Counted from the stretch's first letter, positions 1 to 6,507 are shown. The stretch is DNA of 8,744 nt from Tardiphaga sp. (GCA_014377915.1 JACMOT010000545.1:1-8744), one strand, 5' to 3'. A program made the numbers and translations. Notes: generated from the letters alone by a model not told the origin.

Positions 1-784
1 AAAGCGCGAGGTCGGTATTAATCTCTGTCCAAGTTGCGCCGATGATTTCATTGGTGCGGGCCGCCGTGAGAATAGCAAACTCCAGCGCGCGGGCGCTCAG
101 TGCGTTGCGCTTTCGCAGATCAGCAACGAAGGCCGGAACCTCGGCAAACGGCATTGCTGGGTGATGCCGCACCCGTTTTACCTTCGACCTTTTCGGCAAG
201 ATTTGATCTAGGTGCCCTCGCCACCGCGCCGGATTATCCCCTTCCCTGTGCCCGTGCACCTTTGCCCAATCCAAAACCAGTTCCACCCTGGAGCGGACCC
301 GGGAGGCAGTTTCGCTTTTGGTGGCCCAGATCGGCTCAAGGATCTTCACCAGATGGCTCGTCGTGATCGCTGCCGCCGGCAATTTACCTATGGTCGGGTA
401 TGCGTACGTTTCCAGCGTGTTCGTCCACTGGTCGCCATGCTTGACGTTTTTCCAGCCGGCTTTATTGGCCTCGATATATCGGCTTGCACAATCCGAGAAG
501 ATCAGCCCCGCATCGGGCTTTGGCCGCTCGTCAATGGGGTCCAGGCCTCTCGCGACCACTTGGCGAGCGTCGGACGCCAAGTCGCGGGCCTGCGCCAGAG
601 TGACGCCGGTAAAGCTGCCCAGCCCCATTTCACGGAGCCGGCTATTCTTCCTGAACAGGAAAACCCATCGCTTGCCACCGTTGGCGGAAATCGAAAGGTA
701 CAGACCACCGCCATCAGCGTGCCGGCCGATCCGCTTTTCGGATGCCGCCCCCCGGGCACTAAGACGGTTGAGAAGCTTTGCCAT
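1..784 (-). CDS. Tyrosine recombinase / DUF4102-type phage integrase, 5' part (C-terminus off left edge)
   Basis: The frame is open from an ATG at 784 to the window edge, giving 261 codons without a stop. Residues 1-88 match the N-terminal arm-binding domain of P4-like integrases: an LSAR start, then HADGGGLYLSIS (22-33), KRWVFLFR (38-45), MGLGS (53-57) and LAQARDLA (63-70). Residues about 95-190 look like the SAM-like core-binding domain. The catalytic domain begins near 212, and the box I arginine is R243 in LTAARTNEIIGATW. The later His-x-x-Arg and the Tyr nucleophile would lie outside the window, so activity cannot be judged. An in-frame GTG at 808 is an alternative start, adding eight Gly/Ala-rich codons; I prefer ATG because it places the LSAR motif at the usual distance. 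GGGGCAGGA just before the ATG could serve as a ribosome binding site. Such enzymes integrate phages and genomic islands, often at tRNA genes. The family call is firm; the target site is unknown. Confidence 0.93.
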   Translation of the reverse strand, partial: MAKLLNRLSARGAASEKRIGRHADGGGLYLSISANGGKRWVFLFRKNSRLREMGLGSFTGVTLAQARDLASDARQVVARGLDPIDERPKPDAGLIFSDCASRYIEANKAGWKNVKHGDQWTNTLETYAYPTIGKLPAAAITTSHLVKILEPIWATKSETASRVRSRVELVLDWAKVHGHREGDNPARWRGHLDQILPKRSKVKRVRHHPAMPFAEVPAFVADLRKRNALSARALEFAILTAARTNEIIGATWTEINTDLAL

Positions 785-802
785 TCCTGCCCCAATTCCT
801 GC

Positions 803-878
803 CCCCACAAATACGCTTGATTTGGGCAATCTTCAACGGTCTTGGGCGAGCTTGGACGAGATTAGACCCCGCAAATAC
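803..878. repeat. 12-bp direct repeat pair upstream of the integrase
   Basis: CCCCACAAATAC (803-814) and CCCCGCAAATAC (867-878) match at 11 of 12 positions in the same orientation, 64 bases apart. They flank the 10-bp-phased array and lie just upstream of the integrase start. The position fits arm-type integrase sites or excision-factor sites, but this is inference; a chance match is possible. Confidence 0.4.
822..871. repeat. 10-bp-phased TT-rich repeat array upstream of the integrase
   Basis: Five consecutive 10-base units all begin with TT: TTGGGCAATC, TTCAACGGTC, TTGGGCGAGC, TTGGACGAGA, TTAGACCCCG. Units 1, 3 and 4 are the most alike (TTGGRCRA core). Spacing close to one helical turn would put each unit on the same DNA face, as in cooperative binding sites for integrases, excisionases or repressors. 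It lies 38-87 bases upstream of the integrase ATG. Function is inferred from spacing and position only. Confidence 0.4.
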
Positions 879-931
879 ACGACTTTTCTAACCTTCGGCG
901 AGGTTCGGCGCGTTTGAGCGATGAAGAGTTC

Positions 932-950
932 GGCGGACTCCGGCTCCGCC
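932..950. repeat. Short perfect inverted repeat
   Basis: GGCGGA (932-937) pairs with TCCGCC (945-950) across a 7-base loop. It is the only clear hairpin between the phased array and the secreted-protein gene. It could be a weak terminator, an operator, or part of an attachment site. It resembles a tRNA 3' end only superficially: no TTCRANY T-loop or second cloverleaf arm is seen. Confidence 0.35.
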
Positions 951-979
951 AACCATTTCAATCGCGATCATCCCGTGCC

Positions 980-1020
980 GATGCGACCGACCGCCCACCG
1001 GGTGGGGGGCAGGTCGCATC
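980..1020 (-). terminator. Large two-part hairpin after the secreted-protein gene; probable transcript end
   Basis: The outer arms GATGCGACC (980-988) and GGTCGCATC (1012-1020) are perfect 9-base complements. Inside them CCCAC (994-998) and GTGGG (1002-1006) form a second stem with loop CGG. It begins 23 bases past the stop of the 1044-1364 gene, a usual place for a terminator. No U-tract follows on the minus strand, so it may be a Rho-assisted end or an mRNA-stabilising 3' structure. Confidence 0.5.
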
Positions 1021-1043
1021 ATCGGTTATTTCAACCCGGTCAG

Positions 1044-1364
1044 CTACCAGGTCTGATTGCGCGAATTGTCACCCACGCCGTAGCCATAGCCGCCCGACGA
1101 CGACGCGCCGGGACCGACCGCCCCACCGGACATGCTGCCGAAGGCGTCGCGGGTGTTCGATCGCCGTGCATGATGATGATTCTTGCGGGCGGCGCCTGCT
1201 TCAATCGTAGCGCGCGACGCCGAACGGGCTGACGACGTCTGCGTCGCGTCACGTGAGGCGGCGATCGCGGAGGACGGCGCGCTGGCCCATACGGCCGCAG
1301 CGGCGACAAGCGCCAGCGCGGCGCCGCGGACCATCGATGATGATGAGATATTGCTGGTAGACAT
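1044..1364 (-). CDS. Small secreted hypothetical protein with signal peptide
   Basis: This encodes 106 residues. The ATG at 1364 is chosen because AAGGA lies seven bases upstream; an upstream in-frame ATG at 1445 would put 27 non-signal residues ahead of the signal peptide, and internal Met11 has no binding site. Residues 12-35 form a signal peptide: Arg13, an Ala/Leu/Val core (15-25), and a probable signal peptidase I site after AIA (33-35), leaving a mature chain of about 71 residues. The mature part is low complexity: Ser/Ala/Arg-rich, then RKNHHHARR (60-68), then a Gly/Ser-rich tail with YGYGVG (93-98), ending in Trp. There are no cysteines. I recognise no domain. The His cluster could bind metal, but nothing else supports that. 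It is probably monocistronic, with a hairpin on each side. The gene looks real; its function is unknown. Confidence 0.7.
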   Translation of the reverse strand: MSTSNISSSSMVRGAALALVAAAAVWASAPSSAIAASRDATQTSSARSASRATIEAGAARKNHHHARRSNTRDAFGSMSGGAVGPGASSSGGYGYGVGDNSRNQTW

Positions 1365-1382
1365 GAACCTATCCTTGTCGAT

Positions 1383-1398
1383 ACGGCCGGACGGCCGT
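1383..1398 (-). promoter_or_regulatory. Hairpin in the probable 5' leader of the secreted-protein gene
   Basis: ACGGCC (1383-1388) and GGCCGT (1393-1398) are perfect complements around a GGAC loop. It sits just upstream of the AAGGA ribosome binding site of the gene starting at 1364. It could affect translation or mRNA stability. Only the structure is seen; I found no convincing promoter between here and the hairpin at 1609-1660. Confidence 0.3.
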
Positions 1399-1608
1399 TG
1401 TGGTGACTGACAAGGAACAGATCGGGTCGCTTCGGCTGCGAACAACCAACGGGGAATGACAACCGCGTGAGACGATCAAGGCCGCGCGCGGGAATGCCGC
1501 CCGGAACACAAATAAATGATCGCGAACGCGACAAAAGCGCCGTCGGCGCGTGCCGCCGAACAAGGAGCCTCGATCGTATTTGGAGAGGTCCGTCAAACGC
1601 CCATCGCC

Positions 1609-1660
1609 GCGAAGGATGCCGGGCGGCTTCGATTAATGATCGAGCGCCCTCATCCTTCGC
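1609..1660 (-). terminator. Long three-stem hairpin after the Sel1 gene; probable transcript end
   Basis: Three nested stems stack in one arm: GCGAAGGATG/CATCCTTCGC (1609-1618 with 1651-1660, 10 bp), GGGCG/CGCCC (1621-1625 with 1645-1649) and TCGAT/ATCGA (1629-1633 with 1639-1643), separated by small bulges. It begins 14 bases past the TAA of the gene ending at 1675, which fits a transcript end. There is no U-tract. A palindromic intergenic repeat unit or a small structured RNA are alternatives. Confidence 0.5.
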
Positions 1661-1674
1661 AGGCAGATGCGTGA

Positions 1675-1944
1675 TTAGTGCGAGCTGACCATCCAGGCGC
1701 GGGCTTCGCGCTGCGCGGCCGCGATATCGAGGTCCGACATCATCTCGGCGATCTCGCGGCGCATCGCGATGGCATCGACCCGGCCCTTGAGAGCGGCGAG
1801 GTTAAACCATTTATGCGCGGCGATGAGATCGACGATCCCGGAGCGACCGCTGGCCCAGTATAGTCCGCGCTCGAACAGCACATCCTGAATGTCGCTGGCA
1901 ACGATCGGCATCGCCGTATCAAAATCAATTTGTCCCTGAAACAT
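1675..1944 (-). CDS. Small Sel1-like repeat protein
   Basis: This encodes 89 residues. Residues about 24-57 carry one Sel1-like repeat: FERGLYWASGRSGIVDLIAAHKWFNLAALKG by position, with the diagnostic G27/L28/Y29, G33, D39, AHKWF (43-47) and AA-KG (50-54). A helical tail (60-83) follows, with the second-helix pattern MRREIAEMMS and an AAQREAR stretch. No signal peptide or membrane segment is seen, so it is probably cytoplasmic. Sel1 repeats are TPR-like helical hairpins that bind partner proteins; one repeat is too small to be a full solenoid, so it may work as an adaptor or as an oligomer. AAGGA lies six bases before the ATG at 1944. That binding site overlaps the last codons of the possible upstream gene (1948-2274), suggesting coupling if that gene is real. 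The partner and process are unknown. Confidence 0.8.
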   Translation of the reverse strand: MFQGQIDFDTAMPIVASDIQDVLFERGLYWASGRSGIVDLIAAHKWFNLAALKGRVDAIAMRREIAEMMSDLDIAAAQREARAWMVSSH

Positions 1945-1947
1945 GTT

Positions 1948-2274
1948 TTATCCTTTTTTATAATTGGCCGCCCTGATCCGAGCGCGCCCCTGTCCGTTTT
2001 CAACGTCATCCCAACCGCCGTTTGCCGGCTTGTTGCGATCATGATGTCGATAAAATTTGAATGGCAGTTTAAGCATCGCGATGAATCGAATCTGAACGCG
2101 CGCGCCGCGGCGTGCCCCGCCGCGGAGAACAAACCCAGCAAAATTGGGCACTTCCTGCGATTTCGCGAAATTCGGTTTACCGTGCTGCTTGGCGATGTCG
2201 TAACCATCGCGGAACGCGCGGGCGTCCGCGGCCCAACACCGCCGGACCAATCGACGCAACGCGGCGTGGATCAT
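1948..2274 (-). CDS. Possible small hypothetical protein upstream of the Sel1 gene
   Basis: The frame runs 108 codons from ATG 2274 to a TAA at 1948-1950, leaving three bases before the Sel1 ATG. The Sel1 ribosome binding site lies inside its final AAA-AAA-GGA codons, as expected for translational coupling. The first 40 codons end in G or C about 75% of the time, above the local GC content, which mildly favours coding. The product is very basic: an Arg-rich start, a mixed middle (YDIAKQHGKPNFAKSQE), an Arg/Gly stretch, and a tail ending AANYKKG. I recognise no family. The start is uncertain: GGGACGG upstream is a weak binding site, the frame is open to 2379, and an internal ATG would give only the last 42 residues. 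It may instead be a leader region of the Sel1 gene. Confidence 0.35.
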   Translation of the reverse strand: MIHAALRRLVRRCWAADARAFRDGYDIAKQHGKPNFAKSQEVPNFAGFVLRGGARRGARVQIRFIAMLKLPFKFYRHHDRNKPANGGWDDVENGQGRARIRAANYKKG

Positions 2275-2662
2275 GCGCGGCCGTCCCGCATCGCGGGGGC
2301 GGTGGCACCATTCGCGTCGGCTGGAGCGGCGCGTTGCGACAGAGCCGTGCGGGGTACGGAGATGGGGTCCGGGGATCAACCACGCCGGAGCAGAGACGAG
2401 GGCGTCGGCAACACGTCAGGATCAAATCCCATGGGGCAACGCCACCGATGAGACTGCGAACCAAGGGTCCGCACCGAACAAGAACGCCGATAACGAATTA
2501 CCGGGCTCTTCGCCACACCGCTTGGCAGCAGGGCAAGCCCTGCGGTATCGCGGTTCAGCCGTTTGACCTGATGTCTCGCCGACACCCTCTTTCGTCAACC
2601 AGAGCCGCCGCGCTGCCGATCCGCTTCGAGAAGCTAACCGTTGTCGGAGCTACTGTGACGTC
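2275..2662. other. Intergenic stretch with no supported gene
   Basis: Several overlapping frames are open here on both strands, but none has a convincing start, ribosome binding site or recognisable protein. They look like chance frames of GC-rich DNA. I see no tRNA, promoter or repeat array. It could contain the promoter for the genes at 1948-2274 and 1675-1944, or decayed coding sequence, but I cannot point to a specific site. Confidence 0.4.
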
Positions 2663-2681
2663 GCCGGCGGCAACCGCCGGC
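2663..2681 (-). terminator. Perfect 8-bp GC hairpin after the lysine-rich peptide gene
   Basis: GCCGGCGG (2663-2670) and CCGCCGGC (2674-2681) are perfect complements around a three-base loop, CAA. It begins 19 bases downstream of the stop codon at 2701. The very stable stem and its position suggest a transcript end. No run of U follows on the minus strand, so it is not a textbook intrinsic terminator. Confidence 0.5.
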
Positions 2682-2700
2682 AAGTTCTTCAGAAGCAGCG

Positions 2701-2808
2701 TTACTTCTTCTTCGCAACCTTCTTGGTCTTCTTCGCGGTCTTCTTCACCGCGCTCTTGGTTGCTTTCTTGACTGCCTTCTTCACTGCCTTCTTAACTTTC
2801 TTAGCCAT
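2701..2808 (-). CDS. Lysine-rich histone H1-like microprotein
   Basis: A 36-codon frame (ATG 2806-2808, TAA 2701-2703) encodes 35 residues made almost only of Lys, Ala, Val and Thr: MAKKVKKAVKKAVKKATK, then SAVKKTAKKTKKVAKKK. Eighteen residues are lysine and there is no acidic residue. GGAGG lies five bases before the ATG, one of the best ribosome binding sites in the window. Most codons end in G or C, with AAG favoured over AAA, so the composition is not a simple DNA repeat. KKAV/KKTA units resemble eukaryotic histone H1 tails and bacterial lysine-rich nucleoid proteins. It would probably bind nucleic acid non-specifically, with charge clustered along a helix; that role is inferred from composition. 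It stands alone between a possible promoter (2871-2900) and a hairpin (2663-2681). Its small size makes it easy to miss in annotation. Confidence 0.8.
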   Translation of the reverse strand: MAKKVKKAVKKAVKKATKSAVKKTAKKTKKVAKKK

Positions 2809-2870
2809 GGTGCCCTCCGAGTAGTGTGTGAGACGACTTTATCGCTGCGTGCACCCGGGAATCGAAATGC

Positions 2871-2900
2871 ACTACATCCCGAATACACCAACAGTTTCAA
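2871..2900 (-). promoter_or_regulatory. Possible sigma-70-type promoter of the lysine-rich peptide gene
   Basis: On the minus strand TTGAAA (2900-2895) matches the -35 consensus at five of six positions. It is followed by 18 bases and TGTAGT (2876-2871), a four of six match to the -10 element. Transcription would start near 2864 and give a leader of about 55 bases. An A/T run just upstream fits a promoter. Alphaproteobacterial promoters are variable, so this is a guess from consensus. Confidence 0.33.
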
Positions 2901-3322
2901 AAAAACAGTGTCTCGCTTAAGGAAGTGTTGACGACGCCGGGATGCGATCCGCCCTACGCGCCCAGCGACAACTTGCAAACTCGCCATCCGGCAATGTGAA
3001 AAACGCGTGAAAACACTACGTTTCCGATTGTCAAGATCGCAGGAAATGCCTGTGCTGCAAATACAATCGTCGTTCGTGATAGCAACCAACTACACAAACC
3101 CGCGCGCCCTGCGAGTCGTGGATTTGCGTCCGAAATCAGCGCGTCGGACTCTGAGTCGGGATTTTTGGCAATCAAAAAATTTTTGCGAAAATCGAGCTGA
3201 CGTCTTCTGACGACGCGTCGCAACCGCGTTTTCCGCCGAATCGCGGATGCCTGATTCGTCGCGGCGATCGCGCCGGGTGGACCGCCGCCTAGCCATCGCG
3301 GCGACCGGTGCCCTGGCGTCAA
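2901..3322. other. Intergenic stretch, AT-richer in the middle, no supported gene
   Basis: The space between the possible promoter and the hairpin after gatB holds no frame with a ribosome binding site or recognisable product. Its composition dips towards AT near 3165-3195, where an A6T5 tract (3175-3185) is embedded in CAAAAAATTTTTG. A perfect 10-base palindrome CGACGCGTCG lies at 3211-3220. Such features occur in regulatory DNA, but I cannot assign either. Confidence 0.4.
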
Positions 3323-3357
3323 CGCCGGGAAACCGCGCGCGACGGATAGTCCCGGCG
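3323..3357 (-). terminator. Hairpin directly after gatB; possible terminator
   Basis: CGCCGGGA (3323-3330) and TCCCGGCG (3350-3357) are perfect 8-base complements. The 19-base loop contains a smaller CCG/CGG stem (3333-3335 with 3343-3345). It starts five bases past the gatB stop. No U-tract follows on the minus strand, so termination is likely but not certain. Confidence 0.42.
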
Positions 3358-3361
3358 CTCG

Positions 3362-4846
3362 TCAGAGTCCGAGCTTGCGCTTCAGCAGGTCATTGACGGA
3401 TTGCGGATTGGCCTTGCCGCCCGACGACTTCATCACCTGGCCGACGAACCATCCCATCAGCGCCGGCTTGGCCTGCGCCTGCGCCACCTTGTCGGGATTG
3501 GCCTTGATGATGTCGTCGACCACCTGTTCGATCGCGCTGATGTCGGTGACCTGCTTCATGCCGCGGGCCTCCACCAGCGCGCGCGGATCGCCGCCCTCGG
3601 TCCAGACGATCTCGAACAGGTCCTTGGCGATCTTGCCGGAGATGGTGCCCTCGCCGATCAGGTCGACGATGGCGGCGATCTGCGCGGCGGAAACCGGCGA
3701 CGATTCGATGGCCTGGCCTTCCTTGTTGAGGCGGCCGAACAATTCGTTGATCACCCAGTTGGCGGCGAGCTTGCCGTCACGCGCCTTGTCGGCGAGCCCT
3801 TCGAGCACCGCCTCGAAGAAGTCGGCGCTTTCCCGTTCGCCAACCAGCACGGCAGCGTCATAGGGCGACAGTCCGAAGCTGCCAATGAAGCGGGCCTTCT
3901 TCTCGTCCGGCAGTTCGGGAAGGTCAGCCTTCAGCCGGGCGACGTACTCCTCGCTGAATTCCAGCGGCAGCAGATCCGGATCCGGGAAATAGCGGTAGTC
4001 ATGCGCCTCTTCCTTGGAGCGCATCGACCGCGTCTCGCTCTTGTTGGGGTCGTAGAGCCGGCTTTCCTGGTCGATCTTGCCGCCATCCTCGAGGATGCCG
4101 ATCTGGCGCCGCGCCTCGACCTCGATGGCCTGACCGATGAAGCGGATCGAATTGACGTTCTTGATCTCGCAGCGGGTGCCAAGTTCAGCGCCGGGCTTGC
4201 GCACGGAGACGTTGACGTCGGCGCGCAGACTGCCCTTCTCCATGTCGCCGTCGCAGGTGCCAAGGTAGCGCAGGATGGTGCGCAACTTGGTCACATAGGC
4301 CTGCGCCTGCTCCGATGAGCGCATATCCGGCTTGGAGACGATCTCCATCAGCGCCACGCCGGAGCGGTTGAGGTCGACGTATGACATCGTCGGGTTCTGG
4401 TCGTGCAACAGCTTGCCGGCGTCCTGCTCCAGATGCAGCCGCTCGATCCCGATGGTAATGCTGTCGCCGTCGCCGAATTCGACGACCACCTCGCCCTCGC
4501 CAACGATCGGCGACTTGTACTGGCTGATCTGGTAGCCCTGCGGCAGGTCGGGATAAAAGTAATTCTTGCGGTCGAAGGTCGAGCGCCGGTTGATCTGCGC
4601 GTTCAGGCCAAGGCCGGTGCGCACCGCCTGGCTGACGCAATGCTCATTGATCACCGGCAGCATGCCAGGCATCGCCGCGTCGACCAGCGAGACGTGGCTG
4701 TTCGGCGCGCCGCCGAATTCGGTGGAAGCGCCGGAGAACAGCTTGGCGTGGGACGTCACCTGGGCGTGGACCTCCAGCCCGATCACGATTTCCCAGTCGC
4801 CGGTGGCGCCCTTGATGAGTTTTGACGATTTGACAGGTGCGTTCAT
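3362..4846 (-). CDS. gatB: Asp-tRNA(Asn)/Glu-tRNA(Gln) amidotransferase subunit B
   Basis: GatB binds the misacylated tRNA and activates the Glu or Asp carboxyl group with ATP, so that ammonia released by GatA can convert it to the amide. Organisms lacking GlnRS or AsnRS need this step for translation. At 494 residues the length is typical and complete. Family signatures are all present: IGLEVHAQ (22-29), [15 protein letters not shown] (96-110), LHLEQDAGK (137-145), then [32 protein letters not shown] and [19 protein letters not shown] across the kinase-cradle domain. A helical linker and a YqeY-like tail that contacts tRNA make up about the last 150 residues. The ATG at 4846 gives the expected N-terminus; the nearest binding site, GGAG, is about 12 bases away, rather far. 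It follows the patatin-like gene by 79 bases and may share its transcript. A hairpin follows the stop. Confidence 0.98.
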   Translation of the reverse strand: MNAPVKSSKLIKGATGDWEIVIGLEVHAQVTSHAKLFSGASTEFGGAPNSHVSLVDAAMPGMLPVINEHCVSQAVRTGLGLNAQINRRSTFDRKNYFYPDLPQGYQISQYKSPIVGEGEVVVEFGDGDSITIGIERLHLEQDAGKLLHDQNPTMSYVDLNRSGVALMEIVSKPDMRSSEQAQAYVTKLRTILRYLGTCDGDMEKGSLRADVNVSVRKPGAELGTRCEIKNVNSIRFIGQAIEVEARRQIGILEDGGKIDQESRLYDPNKSETRSMRSKEEAHDYRYFPDPDLLPLEFSEEYVARLKADLPELPDEKKARFIGSFGLSPYDAAVLVGERESADFFEAVLEGLADKARDGKLAANWVINELFGRLNKEGQAIESSPVSAAQIAAIVDLIGEGTISGKIAKDLFEIVWTEGGDPRALVEARGMKQVTDISAIEQVVDDIIKANPDKVAQAQAKPALMGWFVGQVMKSSGGKANPQSVNDLLKRKLGL

Positions 4847-4925
4847 GGTCGGCTTTTACTCCGGCCGGGGCGCCGGGAAAACCCCCCGCGATGCTTTCCC
4901 ATATCTCTCTCGCAGCGTTCGAGCC

Positions 4926-6311
4926 TCACAGCCCGCGGGCAAAGGCCTGGAAGATCGGGCTGGCACGCAGCGTGTCGCGGCCGGCGGCGATGACTTCGTC
5001 GACCTGCTGGGGAGGCAGGTGAAAGCGGGGCGGAACGGCTTCCAGCAGCTTCGCCCGCGTCGGCTCGAGCTGACCGAAACCAAGCCGGCCGATAAAGAAA
5101 TTCAGATCCTTGCAATTCCAGCCCGGCCGCGCGCCATAGCGCGCGCGCTCGGCCCCGGACAGGCCGCAGCGCCATTTGATCAGCGACGTCTGCCAGTCCT
5201 TCATCGAGCGATCGAAGGCGGAATAGTTGGCGCCGACGCTGGCGTCCATGGTGGTGTCCACCGCCGCGGCGAGCAACGCGACGCCACTGGGTCCTTCCAC
5301 GGTATTGACCCAGTCGCCGGAAATCCCGGCCTTGGAGTCGACCACCAGGAACATGGCGCGACGAACCTTCACCGCCTGCTGCGGCGTCAGCGGGCCATAG
5401 GGCGTGTCGGAGGACTCCCGCTCGATGGTGAAGCCTGAAATCCCGTAATTATCGACCAACCCGCCATCCATCAGCTTGATGTAGGGCACCGCGCCATCGC
5501 GGTAACGCATGATGGCCTTGGCATAAGATCCCAGCATCGGTGACGAATTACGATTGGCGGCGGCCTTGGCGATCCAGGGCGGCAGCGGATCGGTGCAGGT
5601 GCCGGGAAAGGCCTGCACCACGGCGGGCGCGAAGGCGATCGGTACCGCGGCCGATGCCGCGACGGCGCTGGAAATCGGATAGCGCGACAGGTCGCTGCAG
5701 ATCGCGGTGAAGGCGGTGGCGCCGAACACGAACGGCACCCGGTTATAGATGTCGGAGGCATTGATCCAGATGCGCGGCCGTCCATTGGCCTGAAACCGCT
5801 CGAAGGTCGCGCCGCCATACAGGTTTGCGTCAAGCCATTTGGTAAAACCGACGGAGTCGTTGATGCCGCCGGAAAAGGCGCGACCGATGGTGCCGAGCGA
5901 CAGCGTGGTGGTGAGTCCCTCCTCCGCGTTCCGCAACAGAAAACGTTCGCGGAAATCCGACAGCCCCTCGCGCTTCTTCAGCCCGAAATAGGCGGCGGTG
6001 ACCGAACCTCCCGAGACGCCGGAGATGAAATCGACGCGGTCCAGCATCGTGCCCGTGCCGCGGACCGGGATCTGGTCCATCTCCTGCAACACGCCGAAGG
6101 AAAACGCCGCGGCCCGGGTGCCGCCGCCCGAAAACGACAGGCCGACCAGGGAATCATCGAGCGCCGCCGGATCTTCAAAGCCCAGCTTTTCCTTGTCGAT
6201 GCCTGCAATGGAGCTGATCGGTACATTGACCGGGACGTTGTAGACCGAGGCACAGCCGACCAACAAAGCGGCGCTCGTGACGATGGCGCCGATAGACCAT
6301 AACCTGCTCAT
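4926..6311 (-). CDS. Patatin-like phospholipase, predicted lipoprotein
   Basis: This encodes 461 residues. The N-terminus is a lipoprotein signal: Arg3, a hydrophobic core (7-17), and lipobox LVGC with Cys20 as the lipidated residue. Ala follows Cys, so sorting to the outer membrane is expected. The patatin acyl-hydrolase fold is clear: oxyanion loop SFSGGGTRAAAF (59-70), nucleophile elbow GVSGGS (98-103) with Ser100, the ASAAVPIAFAP element (219-229), and catalytic Asp282 in LMDGGLVDNYG. The dyad is intact, so phospholipase or lysophospholipase activity is expected; the substrate is not visible. Four further cysteines (205, 239, 382, 400) could form two disulfides in the periplasm. GGAAG precedes the ATG at 6311 by four bases. 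Two frames on the opposite strand are shadows. It lies 196 bases after the histidine kinase gene and 79 before gatB. A role in envelope lipid turnover is inferred from family and location. Confidence 0.93.
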   Translation of the reverse strand: MSRLWSIGAIVTSAALLVGCASVYNVPVNVPISSIAGIDKEKLGFEDPAALDDSLVGLSFSGGGTRAAAFSFGVLQEMDQIPVRGTGTMLDRVDFISGVSGGSVTAAYFGLKKREGLSDFRERFLLRNAEEGLTTTLSLGTIGRAFSGGINDSVGFTKWLDANLYGGATFERFQANGRPRIWINASDIYNRVPFVFGATAFTAICSDLSRYPISSAVAASAAVPIAFAPAVVQAFPGTCTDPLPPWIAKAAANRNSSPMLGSYAKAIMRYRDGAVPYIKLMDGGLVDNYGISGFTIERESSDTPYGPLTPQQAVKVRRAMFLVVDSKAGISGDWVNTVEGPSGVALLAAAVDTTMDASVGANYSAFDRSMKDWQTSLIKWRCGLSGAERARYGARPGWNCKDLNFFIGRLGFGQLEPTRAKLLEAVPPRFHLPPQQVDEVIAAGRDTLRASPIFQAFARGL

Positions 6312-6453
6312 CCAACTTCCGCTCGCGCGCCTTCAATCGATCAATGTCCGCGGACTTACCGGTTGGGCCAAGCCAGTGACGACCGTGCGTTTCGGAAAGT
6401 TCTCAACACATCCTAGGGAAAACAATTGCCATTTGATGCCAAACGGCGCGACC

Positions 6454-6473
6454 GACGCAGATGCGTCAGCATC
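6454..6473. repeat. Two overlapping, mutually exclusive hairpins between kinase and lipoprotein genes
   Basis: GACGCA/TGCGTC (6454-6459 with 6462-6467) and GATGC/GCATC (6460-6464 with 6469-6473) share bases, so only one can form at a time. They lie 35 bases past the kinase stop and about 140 bases before the patatin-like gene. They could be a weak terminator or a palindromic protein-binding site. There is no U-tract. The first has a two-base loop and would have to open its end pairs in RNA, which favours a DNA-level operator. Confidence 0.3.
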
Positions 6474-6507
6474 ATGGTTATTGAAAGGCTAAGTCGCCCG
6501 GGCCGGT

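Noticed and set aside
212..917. Plus-strand open frames (212-820, 318-917) and a minus-strand frame at 502-810
   Set aside because: They overlap the integrase in other frames; the integrase frame has recognisable family motifs throughout and these do not.
920..955. Possible tRNA 3' end as integrase target
   Set aside because: CTCCGCCA-like end and a GTTCGG stretch are present, but the T-arm does not pair correctly and no other tRNA arm is found on either strand.
2376..2585. Minus-strand frame of 69 codons in the 2275-2662 gap
   Set aside because: No ribosome binding site and no recognisable protein; competing frames of similar length occur on both strands.
2954..3322. Minus-strand frames at 2954-3322 and 3090-3296 and a plus-strand frame at 3007-3210
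   Set aside because: They overlap each other, lack ribosome binding sites and recognisable motifs, and lie in an AT-dipping intergenic stretch.
3401..4318. Long plus-strand frame of 305 codons opposite gatB
   Set aside because: GC-rich coding DNA often leaves the antisense frame open. The translation is Asp/Leu/Ala-rich with no recognisable protein, and gatB is certain here.
4566..5438. Plus-strand frame of 290 codons spanning the gatB/patatin junction
   Set aside because: Crosses two certain minus-strand genes and has no family resemblance.
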